Source: Epiperipatus broadwayi (taxonomy: Eukaryota; Onychophora; Udeonychophora; Euonychophora; Peripatidae). Taken from it: a stretch of 64,000 nt of DNA. Both the position numbers and the translations under genes were made by a program. The stretch spans positions 6,214,972 to 6,278,971 of the forward strand of contig JAQFVV010006199.1 in assembly GCA_028023455.1 (NCBI GenBank). Direction: 5' to 3'. The stretch's first letter is position 1. Each line of letters starts with the position of its first letter. Of the stretch, positions 11,154 through 22,595 are shown piece by piece. Below the pieces are notes generated by a model. The model saw nothing but the letters and a program-made list of their open reading frames with translations, was not told the DNA's origin and made no database searches.

Positions 11154-12245
11154 AAAATAAAATGTTGACAGTACAGACATGATGATCAGCCTCTAACCAG
11201 AAGACCTTATACCAATGGATCCTACAATAAAACCATCAACTCATGTCTAAACCCTAGATATTCACAACACCCATAGAATCACAGTACAACAAGGATACTG
11301 GAACTGATCTCCCACCTGAATACTGCAAATGGACATAGCCCCCTCCCTTCCCAGCCATACTGGCATACCAAGTAATACTATGTTAGAACTGTCCAGCTGC
11401 CAGACTTAAAATACCATGATTCAAGCCAGGCCCTATGATTATTTCAAATCACAAATACACTACCTAGCTCAACAACAACATGTCTTAATACAGTCCACAA
11501 AACATAGCATTCAACTTATTCCTATTGAACAAATATATTTTACCATATTATTGCATTTGGACAGGATATAGCAGTCAAAAGCCACCAACTTCAAAATATA
11601 CATTTTTAAAAGGTGTTTGACTACATTTGATCAACCCTTGCAATACCAACCAGGAAATCACCCTCTAAAAATTTTGAGACAACATGCCAAACTTGTAATC
11701 TAACTCAACACCGCACAACTAAAATCCCTTGAAATCTTAAGAAAGATGATGCACATACAAATAGAAAACAAACATAATTAATGAAGTAATGTGCTCCCAG
11801 TTAGCTAGCCTAACTACAACTATAACCAAAAGAGACCTTAATGGCAACCCCAATAATCACATACCCATGAATGGTCACAGATTCTATACACCAAACCAAA
11901 CAACAGAACACTAATGGAAAAACCAACTTTAATATTCATAAATTAAATATATAAAAACCTAAAATCTTTGTAGGTAGACATGTGTAAGCCTCAAACACTG
12001 ACTTATAAATTTATACACAAATTGTATTTAGTCTTTGCTCATGTACACTATAGTTCACTTATATGCATTTGTCACTTCAATGTCCTCCAGATAATCCAAT
12101 GGTTTTTACCCCATTCGGAAATGTAATCCCCCCCCCCTTCCCGATCTATGTAATAGTTTACATTAAAACGGTGCTTGGGAAATAGAAAAATCACTTATGT
12201 AAGCATGTGTATGCCAAAAGAAATTATGTAAAATCATTTTATCTT

Positions 12246-12251
12246 AATAAA
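12246..12251 (+). terminator. Possible polyadenylation signal AATAAA
   Basis: AATAAA is followed by GTTTCTTTTTG at the end of the less AT-rich block, where a transcript 3' end would be expected. AATAAA is common by chance in DNA this AT-rich, so the support comes only from its position. Confidence 0.25.
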
Positions 12252-12479
12252 GTTTCTTTTTGAAATATACTTGTGTATCTATGTTTATTTATATTTATGG
12301 ATATATACACATTAGTTCCCCTGATTTAAAAATTATAAAAATTAACCATTCTATGTGATTAATATTATGATGCTTATTTTATGTACTTACACTCATATAT
12401 ATTTTACAAAAAACAAAAGTACAGCAATTATTTTGTATATATCTGTTTATCCTTAAAAATGTTGAGAATTTTTAAATAA

Positions 12480-14280
12480 AAGTAAATCATCCAGATTTAA
12501 ATAAATCTTTCGTATCGTGTTTCAAAAGTACAATATTAAATAGAAAAAGAGATTGGAAAAAAAAAAAACCTGTAACTTAAAGGTTGTTTTTCGCATAATT
12601 TAATTATAAAATAGAGTAAAAATGTAAACATGTAAAATGTAAGCTGTAATTTAATTATCAAAAGAAAAAAGAAGGGGGTACAAAATTAAACTTTAACTAC
12701 TTTTTGTTTATATTACTATACAAAAATATTATTAATTTTATTTTTATAAATGAAAAAGAAAGCCGTACAAAATAATTATGTTGTATTTTTAATAATATAG
12801 GAAACTTTATAAAATACTTTGCTGAAAATATATTATGTCATATTTTATATATATTCTTCGACAAAGCTTACTCATCATCTAAACTTGATAAGTTTATCTC
12901 TGCCTGATAGCGTACGGCTGATAATGGGTTTTATTTGTGCTACTGCTAACGTTTAGAAGTAAGAAATTACGTGGTAAAAATATTTTGCTCTTTAAAATTA
13001 CTAAAATAATTCTTTTAAATTATTTATAAAATGCAGAGAGCCAAACTTTTCAAATTTATAATGTTAAGTTATTGCAAATATATATATATATTAATGACCT
13101 AAACTGGCCTTTAACTTTCTATATTTTTAAATCTTATAAATAATATTGGCCTATATTATGCAAATATATCGTCACCAAGTTTTATTTACTTTTCCGTTAC
13201 TTATATATAAATAATTATTATTAATTCATATTATTTTTAAAATTCTTCAAGTTTAACTTTTTGTATTATTATTAAGTTTGATTAATGTACATATGTAGAA
13301 TTAGCAAAGATCAAGTGTGTGTAGTGTAAAATAATCGTGTTAAACATTTTACCGTAAAAAGTTGATTATTAAACAAAGCTACCAATAATTTTGCTAGTTA
13401 AAATTGCTTTACTATTGTGAATTATTTCTTTTAATAAGGTCATTCATTGCTTTATATAACTTGGTGAAAATTATACAATTTCAAATTTGTGACGCTTTCA
13501 CATTGCTCGAAAATTTTGTTTATTGATTAATACTGTAAGTAATAAAAAGTTCTTTTACAATACTTAATGTACTATTGACGTAAATTTTCTGGTGATTTTA
13601 CGTTTGATACTAGCTAAATAAAATTAAAAATTAAATGTGAAAGTTGATAATCTGATGCTATAAATTTCTTCCTATTGTAATAGAATAGGTATGTGTTACA
13701 TGATACTTTTTTATATGTCATATATGTATGAATAATCAGTTTGAGCAGATATTTTACCAGGAGTGATTCTGTTATCGGGGAGGGGGGGAGTCATTTGAAT
13801 ATTTATTGCTTTTATAATTGAATGTTTGTCCGTTGTAAACGACGTTTTAAATACTTTAATATATGTTTCTGCCAGTTTTGAGTTTAAACAACGAAATGGG
13901 ATCAATTGTGATTGAGAATCTTATAATAGAGTAATCTAATTTAAATATGGCTTGGGATTAAATATCACGAAATTGGTTTTATGAAGTCAAGTAAAAAAAA
14001 GTTTCAAAATATTGCTAAAAATATTTCAAGTAAAATGATGTGAATTTTATGAGAACATTATAATCATTTGGGCTAATATTTTTATGTCAGTGATAAAAAA
14101 CATATAATGTAATATATGTTAAATATACTGGGCTTAATAATAACCAGCCATTTAATTTTAAAAAAGTGTAACAACATTAAAACTAATATAACAGTAATAT
14201 ATAAATGTTTAAAATATCTTGAGAAAATTAGCAAAGAGATGAGACTAATAGCTTTCAAAGCTAAATGATCCCGGAATTAG
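12480..14280. promoter_or_regulatory. CpG-retaining segment, possible regulatory or promoter region
   Basis: I count about 25 CpG dinucleotides in ~1.8 kb, for example the cluster AGCGTACGGC near 12,910 and the cluster near 13,829-13,845. That is roughly one per 72 bases. Most of the window has around one per 300 or fewer at similar GC content. No gene is visible inside. In animals with germline CpG methylation, retained CpGs mark unmethylated promoters or enhancers. I infer that role here; strand and target are unknown. Confidence 0.4.
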
Positions 14281-16460
14281 TTTCCAGATATTGAAAGTGT
14301 CATGCTCATTTCTCTTGATGTTTATTCTTCAGTCCCCTGAGCAACTAGTTATACATTTATTATCTTTTATCAGTAAAATATTTCTATATAGAAATGGTTA
14401 AACTATTATTAACATGATCATTTCTAATGATGAATGTATTTCTAAACTTGTGCTGACACATTCATAACAATAAAGCTAGAAGTAAATGATATGCCTATTA
14501 AATAGGAAAAAATCAGAAATATGTCAGAAAACTGAATATTTATTCACAGTAATTTAAACAGCACAATCATATACCATTATTAATTTTTCTCTCAATTTGT
14601 ATCTCCATTTTTTTTCTTACCTATTGTGAGACTCTCATGGTAACATCATCTTTTTACATAATTTTGATCTTGATATTGCCACCACATTTCCATCTTCAAA
14701 ATTACACACATAGCAACTCTGATTCCATTTTTTTTATTTATAAATAATTGTTCTTGATATGATGATTAATAAAATAACTAGTCATTAGTGATACCTTTCT
14801 GACTACCACTCATTAGTTTTCTCCATTAGTATAAAAATTTTAAAGTCAGTATACATTAGAGAATTCAATATTTATTTCAAATATAACATAGATCCCCTGA
14901 GGTTTTAAAATTACATTACAAATATTAAGTAATTGCTTCTTTTAATTCTACTGAAGTCTCATCTTTTTTTTATTACAAACATCAGTTATTGTTTTTTTTT
15001 TCTAAAGTTTAATTTTTTCATTCAAACGTCTTTATTCTGCTACATATAAATCTTTATTTTCCCATTGTTATATATTCCATTAACCAATCTTTCCTATCTT
15101 TATCTTTTTTATCCCTAAATTTGCTGTTTGACTTTCTATATATATTTAATTTCTGCAACATTCAAATTTTGTCATTTGTTTTCTTGTTTATCTTTTGAAA
15201 ATTCAAATCTTTTTTTTGGTTGTTTCTATTTATAATTCCAATATTTTATTTGCATTTACTTTATCATATGACATTCTAATGCCAACAAATTTGAAAATCT
15301 TTTCCTAATATTTTTTCTTAACTCTTTGAATTTTTGTTTAAAGATTATTACTAAGCTATTTTAATGCTGCGTTTAATTACTATATTATCCTATTGTAGTT
15401 TTAAAACTATACATTCATCATTATTAGGACAAACAGCTTTAAATGTCTATTTCCTATTAATTTTTTTATTTCACTATATTTATCTACATTGATTCATAAT
15501 AAGGACTCAGTCATCATGACTGTTAGCCATCTTTGAACTAACTGCAACAATGCATTGTATGTTTATCTACACATTCAACAAATCTTACGTTAATTGTCCC
15601 CCTCCCCCCACTATGAAAATACATATGAAAATGGAAGTAAAACATTTTTTTCTCTTTCTCTTATTTTTTTAATTCTAGGATATTAAAAAATTAATTTTCA
15701 TTTATGAGAAGCTAATGTCAACTTTCTGTCAAATATAGATTTGTCTATAATCACAGAAGCAAGTTGACTTGCATTTAAAATTTTACGGAACTAAAACTTT
15801 TAAGTCATTAGGATGAATAATCTAAAGAAAGGAAACATAGTACTGGATAAGTGTGAGAAATAATATTCACATTGTTGAAAACTAATAGCTTTATAATCTG
15901 ATTTGCACTACTTATTCATATTTTTATAAAATGATTGTAGCAGGAAGATGTATTGGATACTTGTTGCTGATAGATATATTATGATCATGTGATGTTTCAT
16001 AAAATGTTTGCTTTATTTGAATAGATTTAATATGAATTGACTACAATTAATTCAAGTTTCAACTCTAATAAAACAATATATGTGATTGTTACATATATAT
16101 TATAATGATCTCCTTTATATAGATTAATATGACCATATACCTGAACATTTTTTAAACTTCATTAATTATATGGTGTAAATTTTGCATATATATGTTGATA
16201 TGCTTCCCAAAATATGTAATTTTCTATCTGTGATGTTTTTGGTTTTCTATTCAGCTTAATGCATTTTTGGTATTATGCGCTATAATCATAGCTATTCCAA
16301 TGATCTTTCCTAATTTTATTGTATCTTCTTTATGTTTTAGCTTATTATAGACTTAATGCAGAGAATTGTCAAAATTTATTATCAAGGTATACATATTTAG
16401 CTGTCAATTAGAATGGTAAACAAAAGTAATTTTGGCTTTGCTCAATGCTGCCAATCCATC
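14281..16460. other. AT-rich non-coding stretch
   Basis: No gene or clear element is seen. A small dyad (AGTCATCATGACT near 15,510) and a C-run (near 15,600) are present. Confidence 0.5.
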
Positions 16461-16480
16461 AAATGTAGCCACATTACATT

Positions 16481-16824
16481 TTGAGTTTTTGTTCCAAATA
16501 TAAAAGTGATAAAAAATGCAATGAATGTTATTATTATTTCTGTGCATTTAGAAAATTTGATTGGAATGGGAAGTGTTCTGCTGAAATTATGAAAGATCTG
16601 ATTAATCATTATTATGTTTCTGAAGCTAAAAGCCTAAGGTTATTCACACAATTTAGATGGCACTTTTTTTAATTATGAAGAGGCTCCAGTGTGTTCAAGA
16701 TAGGTTGCAGGCCATCTCTACTTTAGTTTATTCCAATTCAATTCAAGATAAAGTTAATATAGTTTTACATAATGGTCTTATAGAAGAGTTAATTGATATG
16801 CACACAGGATCAAAAATGCATTAA
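16481..16824 (+). pseudogene. Coding-like stretch in two frames, unrecognised
   Basis: Two adjacent + open frames have coding-like codon choice unlike the flanks. The first, 16,481-16,672 (63 codons), is Cys-, Lys- and Tyr-rich with DWNGKCSAEIMKDLIN in the middle. The second, 16,675-16,824 (49 codons plus stop), starts [12 protein letters not shown] and ends [12 protein letters not shown]. They could be one broken gene or a retroposed fragment with a frameshift near 16,673. I recognise no domain. Chance open frames are possible. Confidence 0.25.
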
Positions 16825-16904
16825 GCTGAATGGAAAAGCAGTAACATTATATATATGACTTTATATTATAATTATTTTAAGGATATTTCATGTATTAAAA
16901 TAGT

Positions 16905-17005
16905 TAAATAGCTGTCATTTCAAAACAATAGCAAGTATCTTCCTCAGCAAGAGGATGCTCTGAGGAAGGTACTTATTATTGTACTGAAACATCAGCTATT
17001 TTACT
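16905..17005. repeat. Hairpin element with hammerhead-like arms
   Basis: Arms of about 45 bases (from 16,905 and to 17,005) pair around a short loop. Each arm reads CTGAGGA, then a ~19-base segment, then GAAA. In the + copy the core is at 16,960-16,966, a possible helix II GGTAC/GTACT lies at 16,968-16,985, and GAAA is at 16,986-16,989 followed by CATC. This resembles the minimal hammerhead-like motifs reported from Penelope-like retroelements. However, an extra A precedes helix II and helix III would be a single pair, so activity is doubtful. Confidence 0.55.
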
Positions 17006-17112
17006 ACATGGAATATGCCAAAAATAATTATAATATGAAGCCATCATTTATCTATGAAAATATTAGAATTAACATATATATGTGTGGGTATATAAAAAAC
17101 AAAGATAACTAA

Positions 17113-17286
17113 TTTGATGTTGCCAGAAAAATATCAATTACTACTAATTAACATCCTCCTGAGGCAAATCAAGTTTTCTTCAGTAACCTATAATAAAAGA
17201 ACTATTATAGGTAGTAGAAAGAACTTGTTTAGCCTCAGGAAGGATTTCAATTAGTAAATGATTGATAGTATCCTGGCAACATCAAA
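17113..17286. repeat. Foldback element, ~80-base inverted arms
   Basis: The ends TTTGATGTTGCCAG (17,113) and CTGGCAACATCAAA (to 17,286) are reverse complements. The complementarity continues inward through CTCCTGAGGC/GCCTCAGGAAGG to a centre near 17,200 (TATAATA/TATTATA). The arms differ at several positions. It has the shape of a non-autonomous inverted-repeat element; no protein is encoded. Confidence 0.75.
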
Positions 17287-17369
17287 AGCCAAATTTATCT
17301 ATGTTCACTTGAATATAATCTCTTAATATTCATTATTTATGAAAATAAAAATCCATGAAAAAATATAAT

Positions 17370-17830
17370 CCAATATATACTGTAACAGAATAAGAATAAT
17401 GACAATGGGAAATGATATCTTTACTACAATCTGAATGAAAATGTAGCCCTGTCATTGGTCACCATTTGTAACAGATTAACAAAATATGCTCTGAAGTCAG
17501 ACACTAATTATAACAATAAAAATATGGGTCACACTATATCCTTAGTCATAGCCTAACTATTGATCACTATTTGTAACAGAATAAAAATATGAACCAAACA
17601 AGAACAATCCTAATTTAATAATCCCGATAAATTGTAGCATCATTTGTAACAGATGAAAATAATAAACTGAATAAATATCAGCCAATGAATAATAATCTAA
17701 CACTTAATTCATTAAAAAATGATAATATTTATTTATGTTGTAACTTCATAAATTCAAATAGCATTTAGAACAGATAAAAAATAAATAAAATCATTGTTTC
17801 AAGCTATGCTAAAGGTATGAGCATTATTTG
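17370..17830. repeat. Degenerate tandem repeat with TGTAACAGA motif
   Basis: The motif ATTTGTAACAGAT or a close variant recurs near 17,378, 17,466, 17,567, 17,640 and 17,768 at about 75-125-base spacing, with A-rich sequence after each. The units are strongly diverged, so the period is approximate. Confidence 0.45.
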
Positions 17831-18658
17831 AAATATATTAAAGGTAAAGCAGTAAAACCTAATATCATTATCTTATAAACAGCAATCTATGCCTATTATA
17901 TAAACCACTTATAATAAAATAAAAACAATGACAAAGAATTAGGTAAATAAATGTTAATATACCTTATGAATCATAGCACTTTATAATAACACAAACTTGC
18001 ACTAAAAGTTAAACCGTATTTATATTTGTACTTAAAATAAAATAATTCATAGATGGATGAGATAATAATTTAATATGTCCTACAAATCTATCTAAATAAA
18101 TATATGACTCACTAATTGATTTCTAAGTATAATTAAAATTCCACTAATACCTCTATGCTCTCATTTATTAAGTCAATTATAATAAGACTAAATATTTAAT
18201 AAAGAGTACAAAATCAATTAACCTAACATGTCTCTCACTTTTACCAACTTATAATACTGTAAAATAAAATTACTCTATTGTATAATATTAAAATTTATAT
18301 TATCCAATAACATCAATATATAAAATAAATGATAGATTTCTATTAAATGTTTATTCAAATGCTACGAACAAATCATATTCAGTTATTCTTTAATTTAATA
18401 AACCTAAATTGTTAAAACTTTAGACTATAACCATCAAAATATATGAAATATTATTAATGCTTATTATAATCAAATATTAATATTAAAATTAAAATTTAAT
18501 ATCTAAGTTGAATTTACCATTGACATCAAGAAACTAGTCATAAGGTGATAGCCTTAATATATATATGATCAATAGATGGTGTTTTACCAAAAACACCGAC
18601 CAAGCGTATTGTTTACATAAACGATCAAAGAGTCAGAATTAACTATCTCTTTCATTTT

Positions 18659-18719
18659 AGCTCACCTTCAGATCAGCTGATTTCAAGCTGATTTACTATC
18701 ATCAGTGAAGGACAGAGCC
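18659..18719 (-). ncRNA. Type I hammerhead ribozyme, second array unit A (core intact)
   Basis: On the - strand helix I distal is GGCTC/GAGCT, then TGT opposite T, then CCTTCA (18,711-18,706) with TGAAGG (18,670-18,665). The core CTGATGA is at 18,705-18,699 and GAAA at 18,684-18,681. Helix III is ATC-AGCT-GAT with a 4-base loop, and the cut follows the C complementary to G18671. Compared with the first array, one helix I pair has changed from T-A to C-G on both sides, and the distal helix is rebuilt with pairing kept. Helix II is weaker (A-T, G-C and a T-G pair). Confidence 0.88.
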
Positions 18720-19074
18720 AAGAAACTAGATCTAAACACTGACTCCAAGTGTTTATGCACAAAGTTTCTATCAGTTTGCAACCATGAAATTTTTCAGACC
18801 GATAAAGTCTTCACACTCAGCCAAACAAGCTATTATAGCTATATGGGTCTGATCTCAGTTCAGTTTCTCCACATAATCAAAGCCTCTGCAATCTATATCA
18901 TTGCAGAAACCTTTAAAGGTACATTTATGAAAAACAAAAACAAGTTTTAATCATGTTAAAATCTGCTGTCACTTATATTTATGATCAATAGATGGCATTT
19001 TACCAAAAACACCGACCAAGCATATTGTTTACATAAATGATCAAAGAGTCAGAATTAACTATCTCTTTCATTTT

Positions 19075-19135
19075 AGCCCACCTTCAGATAAGCTGATTTC
19101 AAGCTGATTTTCTATCATCAGTGAAGGACAGAGCC
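19075..19135 (-). ncRNA. Type I hammerhead ribozyme, second array unit B (core intact)
   Basis: The arrangement is the same as the previous copy, on the - strand: CTGATGA and GAAA cores intact, and CCTTCA/TGAAGG helix I intact. The cut follows the C complementary to G19087, 416 bases from the other site. The short helix III has one mismatch (ATC..TAT), so this copy may depend on dimer formation. Confidence 0.82.
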
Positions 19136-19255
19136 AAGAAACTAGATCTAAACACTGACTCCAAGTGTTTATGCACAAAGTTTCTACCAGTTTGCAAGCA
19201 TGAAATTTTTCAGACTGATAAAGTCTTCAAACTCAGCCAAACAAGCTAGATAGCT

Positions 19256-20168
19256 TATCTTCAATAATTATTATATTTGTACCTTTATTCATTATTGAAT
19301 CAATTCACTTATAATTTCTATCTTAATATAATTGTTACTTATAACTAACAATATAATTACAATAAGCTTCTAATTATTTATTAAATATTTAAGAATGTCA
19401 GTTCAGATAACTTATTACTGTATAAAAATCTATATCTGGTCAGATAAACATTAAATTCAATACAAAGAAAATGATATGTAATTATAAATCTCATACCCAT
19501 CCTGTAGTTGATTTGAACTATTTTATAACTGCTTTTAATGAATTATGTTATAATCAATTTATGAATAGTATCCTATCCAAGTACCATTAACCAATAAATT
19601 TACATTGTAGAATTGAATGACAACCAAACAAGTTTACTTGTTTTAAATTAATTCAACATTTATTAACAAATGGATAAAAATTAAAGATATATATATGGAA
19701 AACAGAAACATTTAAAATTTATATATATATATAGTCTGATTATGCCTTATGCAGTAGGTTCTCAATTGACATTAATTCTTTTAAATTAAATAGATGATTG
19801 CACATTGAACTTCATCTATCAAATACTAATATTAAAACATATATTTATGTAACACAAACATGCACTTTTCAAAATATAAGAGAGTTCAGAACATAATTAA
19901 CCTTTATATAAAAAAAATTGAAATAAAAAATATACTAATGATGAATCTACCTATTTGTTTATATTTTTCTAAGAGAATAAAACAAAAATAAATACTTAAA
20001 ATTAATTTATAGTTAACAAATAAAGAGATAAATATTTTAAAATTATAATTACAAAGCTATATAATATAAATTTGAATTTAGAAAAACTCTACTCTCTTAT
20101 ATTTTAAATATATGTAAAATAAATCCCTACTTAACTTAAATTATACTACCATTTATATACTATACAAT

Positions 20169-20170
<2 letters not shown>
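19256..20170. other. AT-rich non-coding stretch
   Basis: No gene or clear element is seen. Confidence 0.5.

Positions 20171-20238
<68 letters not shown>
20171..20238. repeat. (TA)n microsatellite
   Basis: An uninterrupted TA dinucleotide run of about 67 bases. Confidence 0.97.
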
Positions 20239-20240
<2 letters not shown>

Positions 20241-21689
20241 CAAATGACCTGGTTAATTGTCCATAAATACAACATTCACCATAGTTCTAAGGACTATTTT
20301 TTGAACCATGAGCTGATGATATTTTGTTATACCAGAAAAAAATATGGATAGTTATTAGATTTGAAGCACATTTTATTAGTTATAACATTTTTAAAAAGAT
20401 ATTGACAATATCCTTTCATTCAGCATGTATTTGGTTTATATGACTGAACTAACACTGTTTTATATCCATGAATGATACAATGTAAATATCCTTTCCTTTA
20501 ACAAGTATTTGATTCATAAAACATTACAAGTTAACAGATGCTAGTTTCATCCATAACAATACGATAGAATTTTAGCAATTTATATATTGCATGTAAATAA
20601 TTCATTGGTCTCATAAAATTTTATTGGAAGGTGAGTATAATCCTTGGATACACTATATATCTATTCTTGAAAAGTAGGTAATATCCATTTTTAACAGCAA
20701 AGAAATATTCTGATGGTTTTTAAATGCTATGAATTAATTTTCATTCTTTCATTAAATTGTTACTCTCCACAAATCACTATTGCTTTCATCCCATCTTTTT
20801 ATTCATTTAATAATCATATACTTTTAAAAAATAAATTAAAAAAAATATATGAAAATACTTAGGTTCACTTCTATTGAAGCCAAGGCATGAGAAAGCTAGT
20901 TTAAACTGTTTAGTTCTATTTATTAACTTTTCAATTGACATCATAAAAATTATAGCAATAGTCCACATTAACTCTAGTCAATTTCAGCTAGCATCCCATA
21001 AATAAAAATTTTTATTGCACAATAATAACAAATAAAAATAAATATTTTATAATTATTATGCATATAATACACAATATTTACATCTTAAAATACCAATAGT
21101 ATTCTTTCACTCTAACATAAACTAAACAATTTAGATTACATTCTTTTATTCTTTACTGGAAATGTACATTTATACACATTTTCTAACACAATAATATATA
21201 AATAAAATAACAAAGATACTGGAGATATTAAATATTTAGATGTATTATTTGCAATCTTCTATTGTGAATGCAGTTAACAAAAATATATGTAATAAAGAAA
21301 AAATAAGTTTATCAAGATTATAAACTTTATTATTTATACATTCATTTTTTAAATGAATGAAGTCAATTCATAATTTTTATACATTACAATTAATAACAAA
21401 CATTTCCTTTTTTTTAATATTATATATTGTCATAGCAACATATTCCAATGCTCTCCAGGTTAATGTATTCACCATTATAAATAAACAAAATAAAAATTAT
21501 GACTGATATTTCTCCACATATTGATTGATATTAATCTCAAGTTTCAGTAGTTATGATATATATGAGTAAACAAAAACAATTACAATGCTGAATATATCTA
21601 GTGTTCATGATTATTCTCAAAGTAATTGTTGTTATAAATAAGTGATCTGTCTTTGGCAATTAGCATTTGATAATTTATGTAAAATGAGC
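20239..21689. other. AT-rich non-coding stretch
   Basis: No gene is seen. Short related phrases near 20,415 and 20,490 (ATCCTTTC followed by a few bases, then GTATTTGRTTYATA) suggest an old ~80-base tandem duplication. Confidence 0.4.
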
Positions 21690-22150
21690 TTGGCTGCTTC
21701 TAATTTTTTTCTACATTAATATATACAGGATTATCATGAACAACTTTAGTTAGAAGTGTGAATATTAAATCATTCATGATAATCATATATATAATGTAGA
21801 GAGCAGTTAGAAGTGGTCATACTTTTATTATAAAATTATCAAACATTATATCTAGGAGCACTGTAATTATTTTACTTATATAAATATCATTTATATTTTT
21901 ATTTAAAAAGTTTTTAAATAGGAATAAGTTTCTATGCTTTGTATATTGTAAATATCAATTAATTTAAAAATATCAATTGATTTAAATTAATTTGGATATA
22001 TATGTCTTGCTGCATGTTAGCACTTCTCATCTAGCTAAATTTATTCATGGTAATCATCTTGATAACAACATAGGGAGCAATTAGAAGCTTTTATATTAAT
22101 ATTGTATAAATTATTGAATATTATAAGCTAGAGAACAAATCAATTATTTA
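21690..22150. repeat. Diverged inverted and direct repeats with CATGATAATC core
   Basis: A segment at 21,690-21,745 is the inverse of 21,770-21,825 (CATGATAATC..TGTAG..TTAGAAG). The same segment recurs directly near 22,045-22,090 as CATGGTAATC..GGGAGCAATTAGAAG. It is probably an old foldback element with a duplicated arm. Confidence 0.5.
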
Positions 22151-22525
22151 TATTGACAGTTATTTGAAGGGAATGATTATGAGCATATGCATATTAAACA
22201 AATTTAAGAATATAGTTCTGCAGAAGCTGTTTGGTTACTTATTTCAGTTTGATATCAAGTTTAATAAAAGTTTGTTAATTGTCTGTTGTGTTTAAGATTT
22301 GTTAAGAAATAATTTTCTTGTATCATTTTATATTCTAATTGTAATGTTTTTTAAGCATCATAATGCTTTAAAAAAAAAATCCTACGCATTTCTTAACTTG
22401 TTTGAATTTTTCTGCATTATACATGCCAATGTTATAATTCATTAGATTAAAAACAAAATCTAAAATTATATGACTCTGGAATTGATAGATTGTAGGACAA
22501 TTTATTTCAAAAATAAATTTGTCAA

Positions 22526-22595
22526 GCATTGGTGGTCGAGAGGTCAGTGATGGCTGATGCTATGACACATGGGAAAATAAATAAATAAATAAATT
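22526..22595 (+). mobile_element. tRNA-derived SINE, internally deleted copy
   Basis: GCATTGGTGGTCGAGAGGTCA followed by TGGCTGATGCTATGACAC matches both ends of the SINE at 45.5 kb. The middle, with the anticodon and B-box region, is deleted at the GGTCA/TGGC junction. A tail of (AAAT)n ends the copy. Losing the B box should stop RNA polymerase III from transcribing it. Confidence 0.8.

Larger units (their letters stand above)
10140..12265 (+). mobile_element. Less AT-rich block, probably a decayed retroelement
   Basis: This ~2.1 kb segment is clearly richer in C than the surroundings, with a C-over-G bias on the + strand. A + frame near 10,590-10,640 reads PQCYSCRQCDH, resembling a gag-type CCHC zinc knuckle (C-x2-C-x4-H) whose final cysteine is lost. 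A second possible knuckle-like stretch in another frame (SQLNHSHPEDN) follows. An open frame at 10,890-11,153 (87 codons, Ser/Thr-rich) has no recognisable domain. Near the end are a C-run (12,128-12,137) and AATAAA at 12,246-12,251, which could be a poly(A) signal. No reverse transcriptase, integrase or paired LTR is visible. The composition and knuckle suggest a retroelement gag region; a host gene remnant is possible. Confidence 0.4.
18567..19255 (-). mobile_element. Second retrozyme-like array, inverted and diverged, 416-base unit
   Basis: Read on the - strand this matches the 5.6-6.9 kb unit along its length (ATTGCAGAGGC, AGATCAGACCCAT, GCTGAGT and the TTTTTGTTTTTCATAAATGTACCTTT segment). 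The start GATCAATAGATGG recurs at 18,567 and 18,983, giving a 416-base unit. About 1.7 units are present, with a ribozyme in each. The upper end stops inside the unit at about 19,255. The lower end borders a TA run, as does the first array. The open frame 18,705-18,950 (+) lies in the repeat and is not credible as a gene. Divergence from the first array is substantial while the ribozyme core is kept. Confidence 0.87.

Noticed and set aside
17370-17830. CRISPR-like array
   Set aside because: Repeats are diverged, unevenly spaced and A-rich, in an animal-type genome; a decayed tandem repeat fits better.
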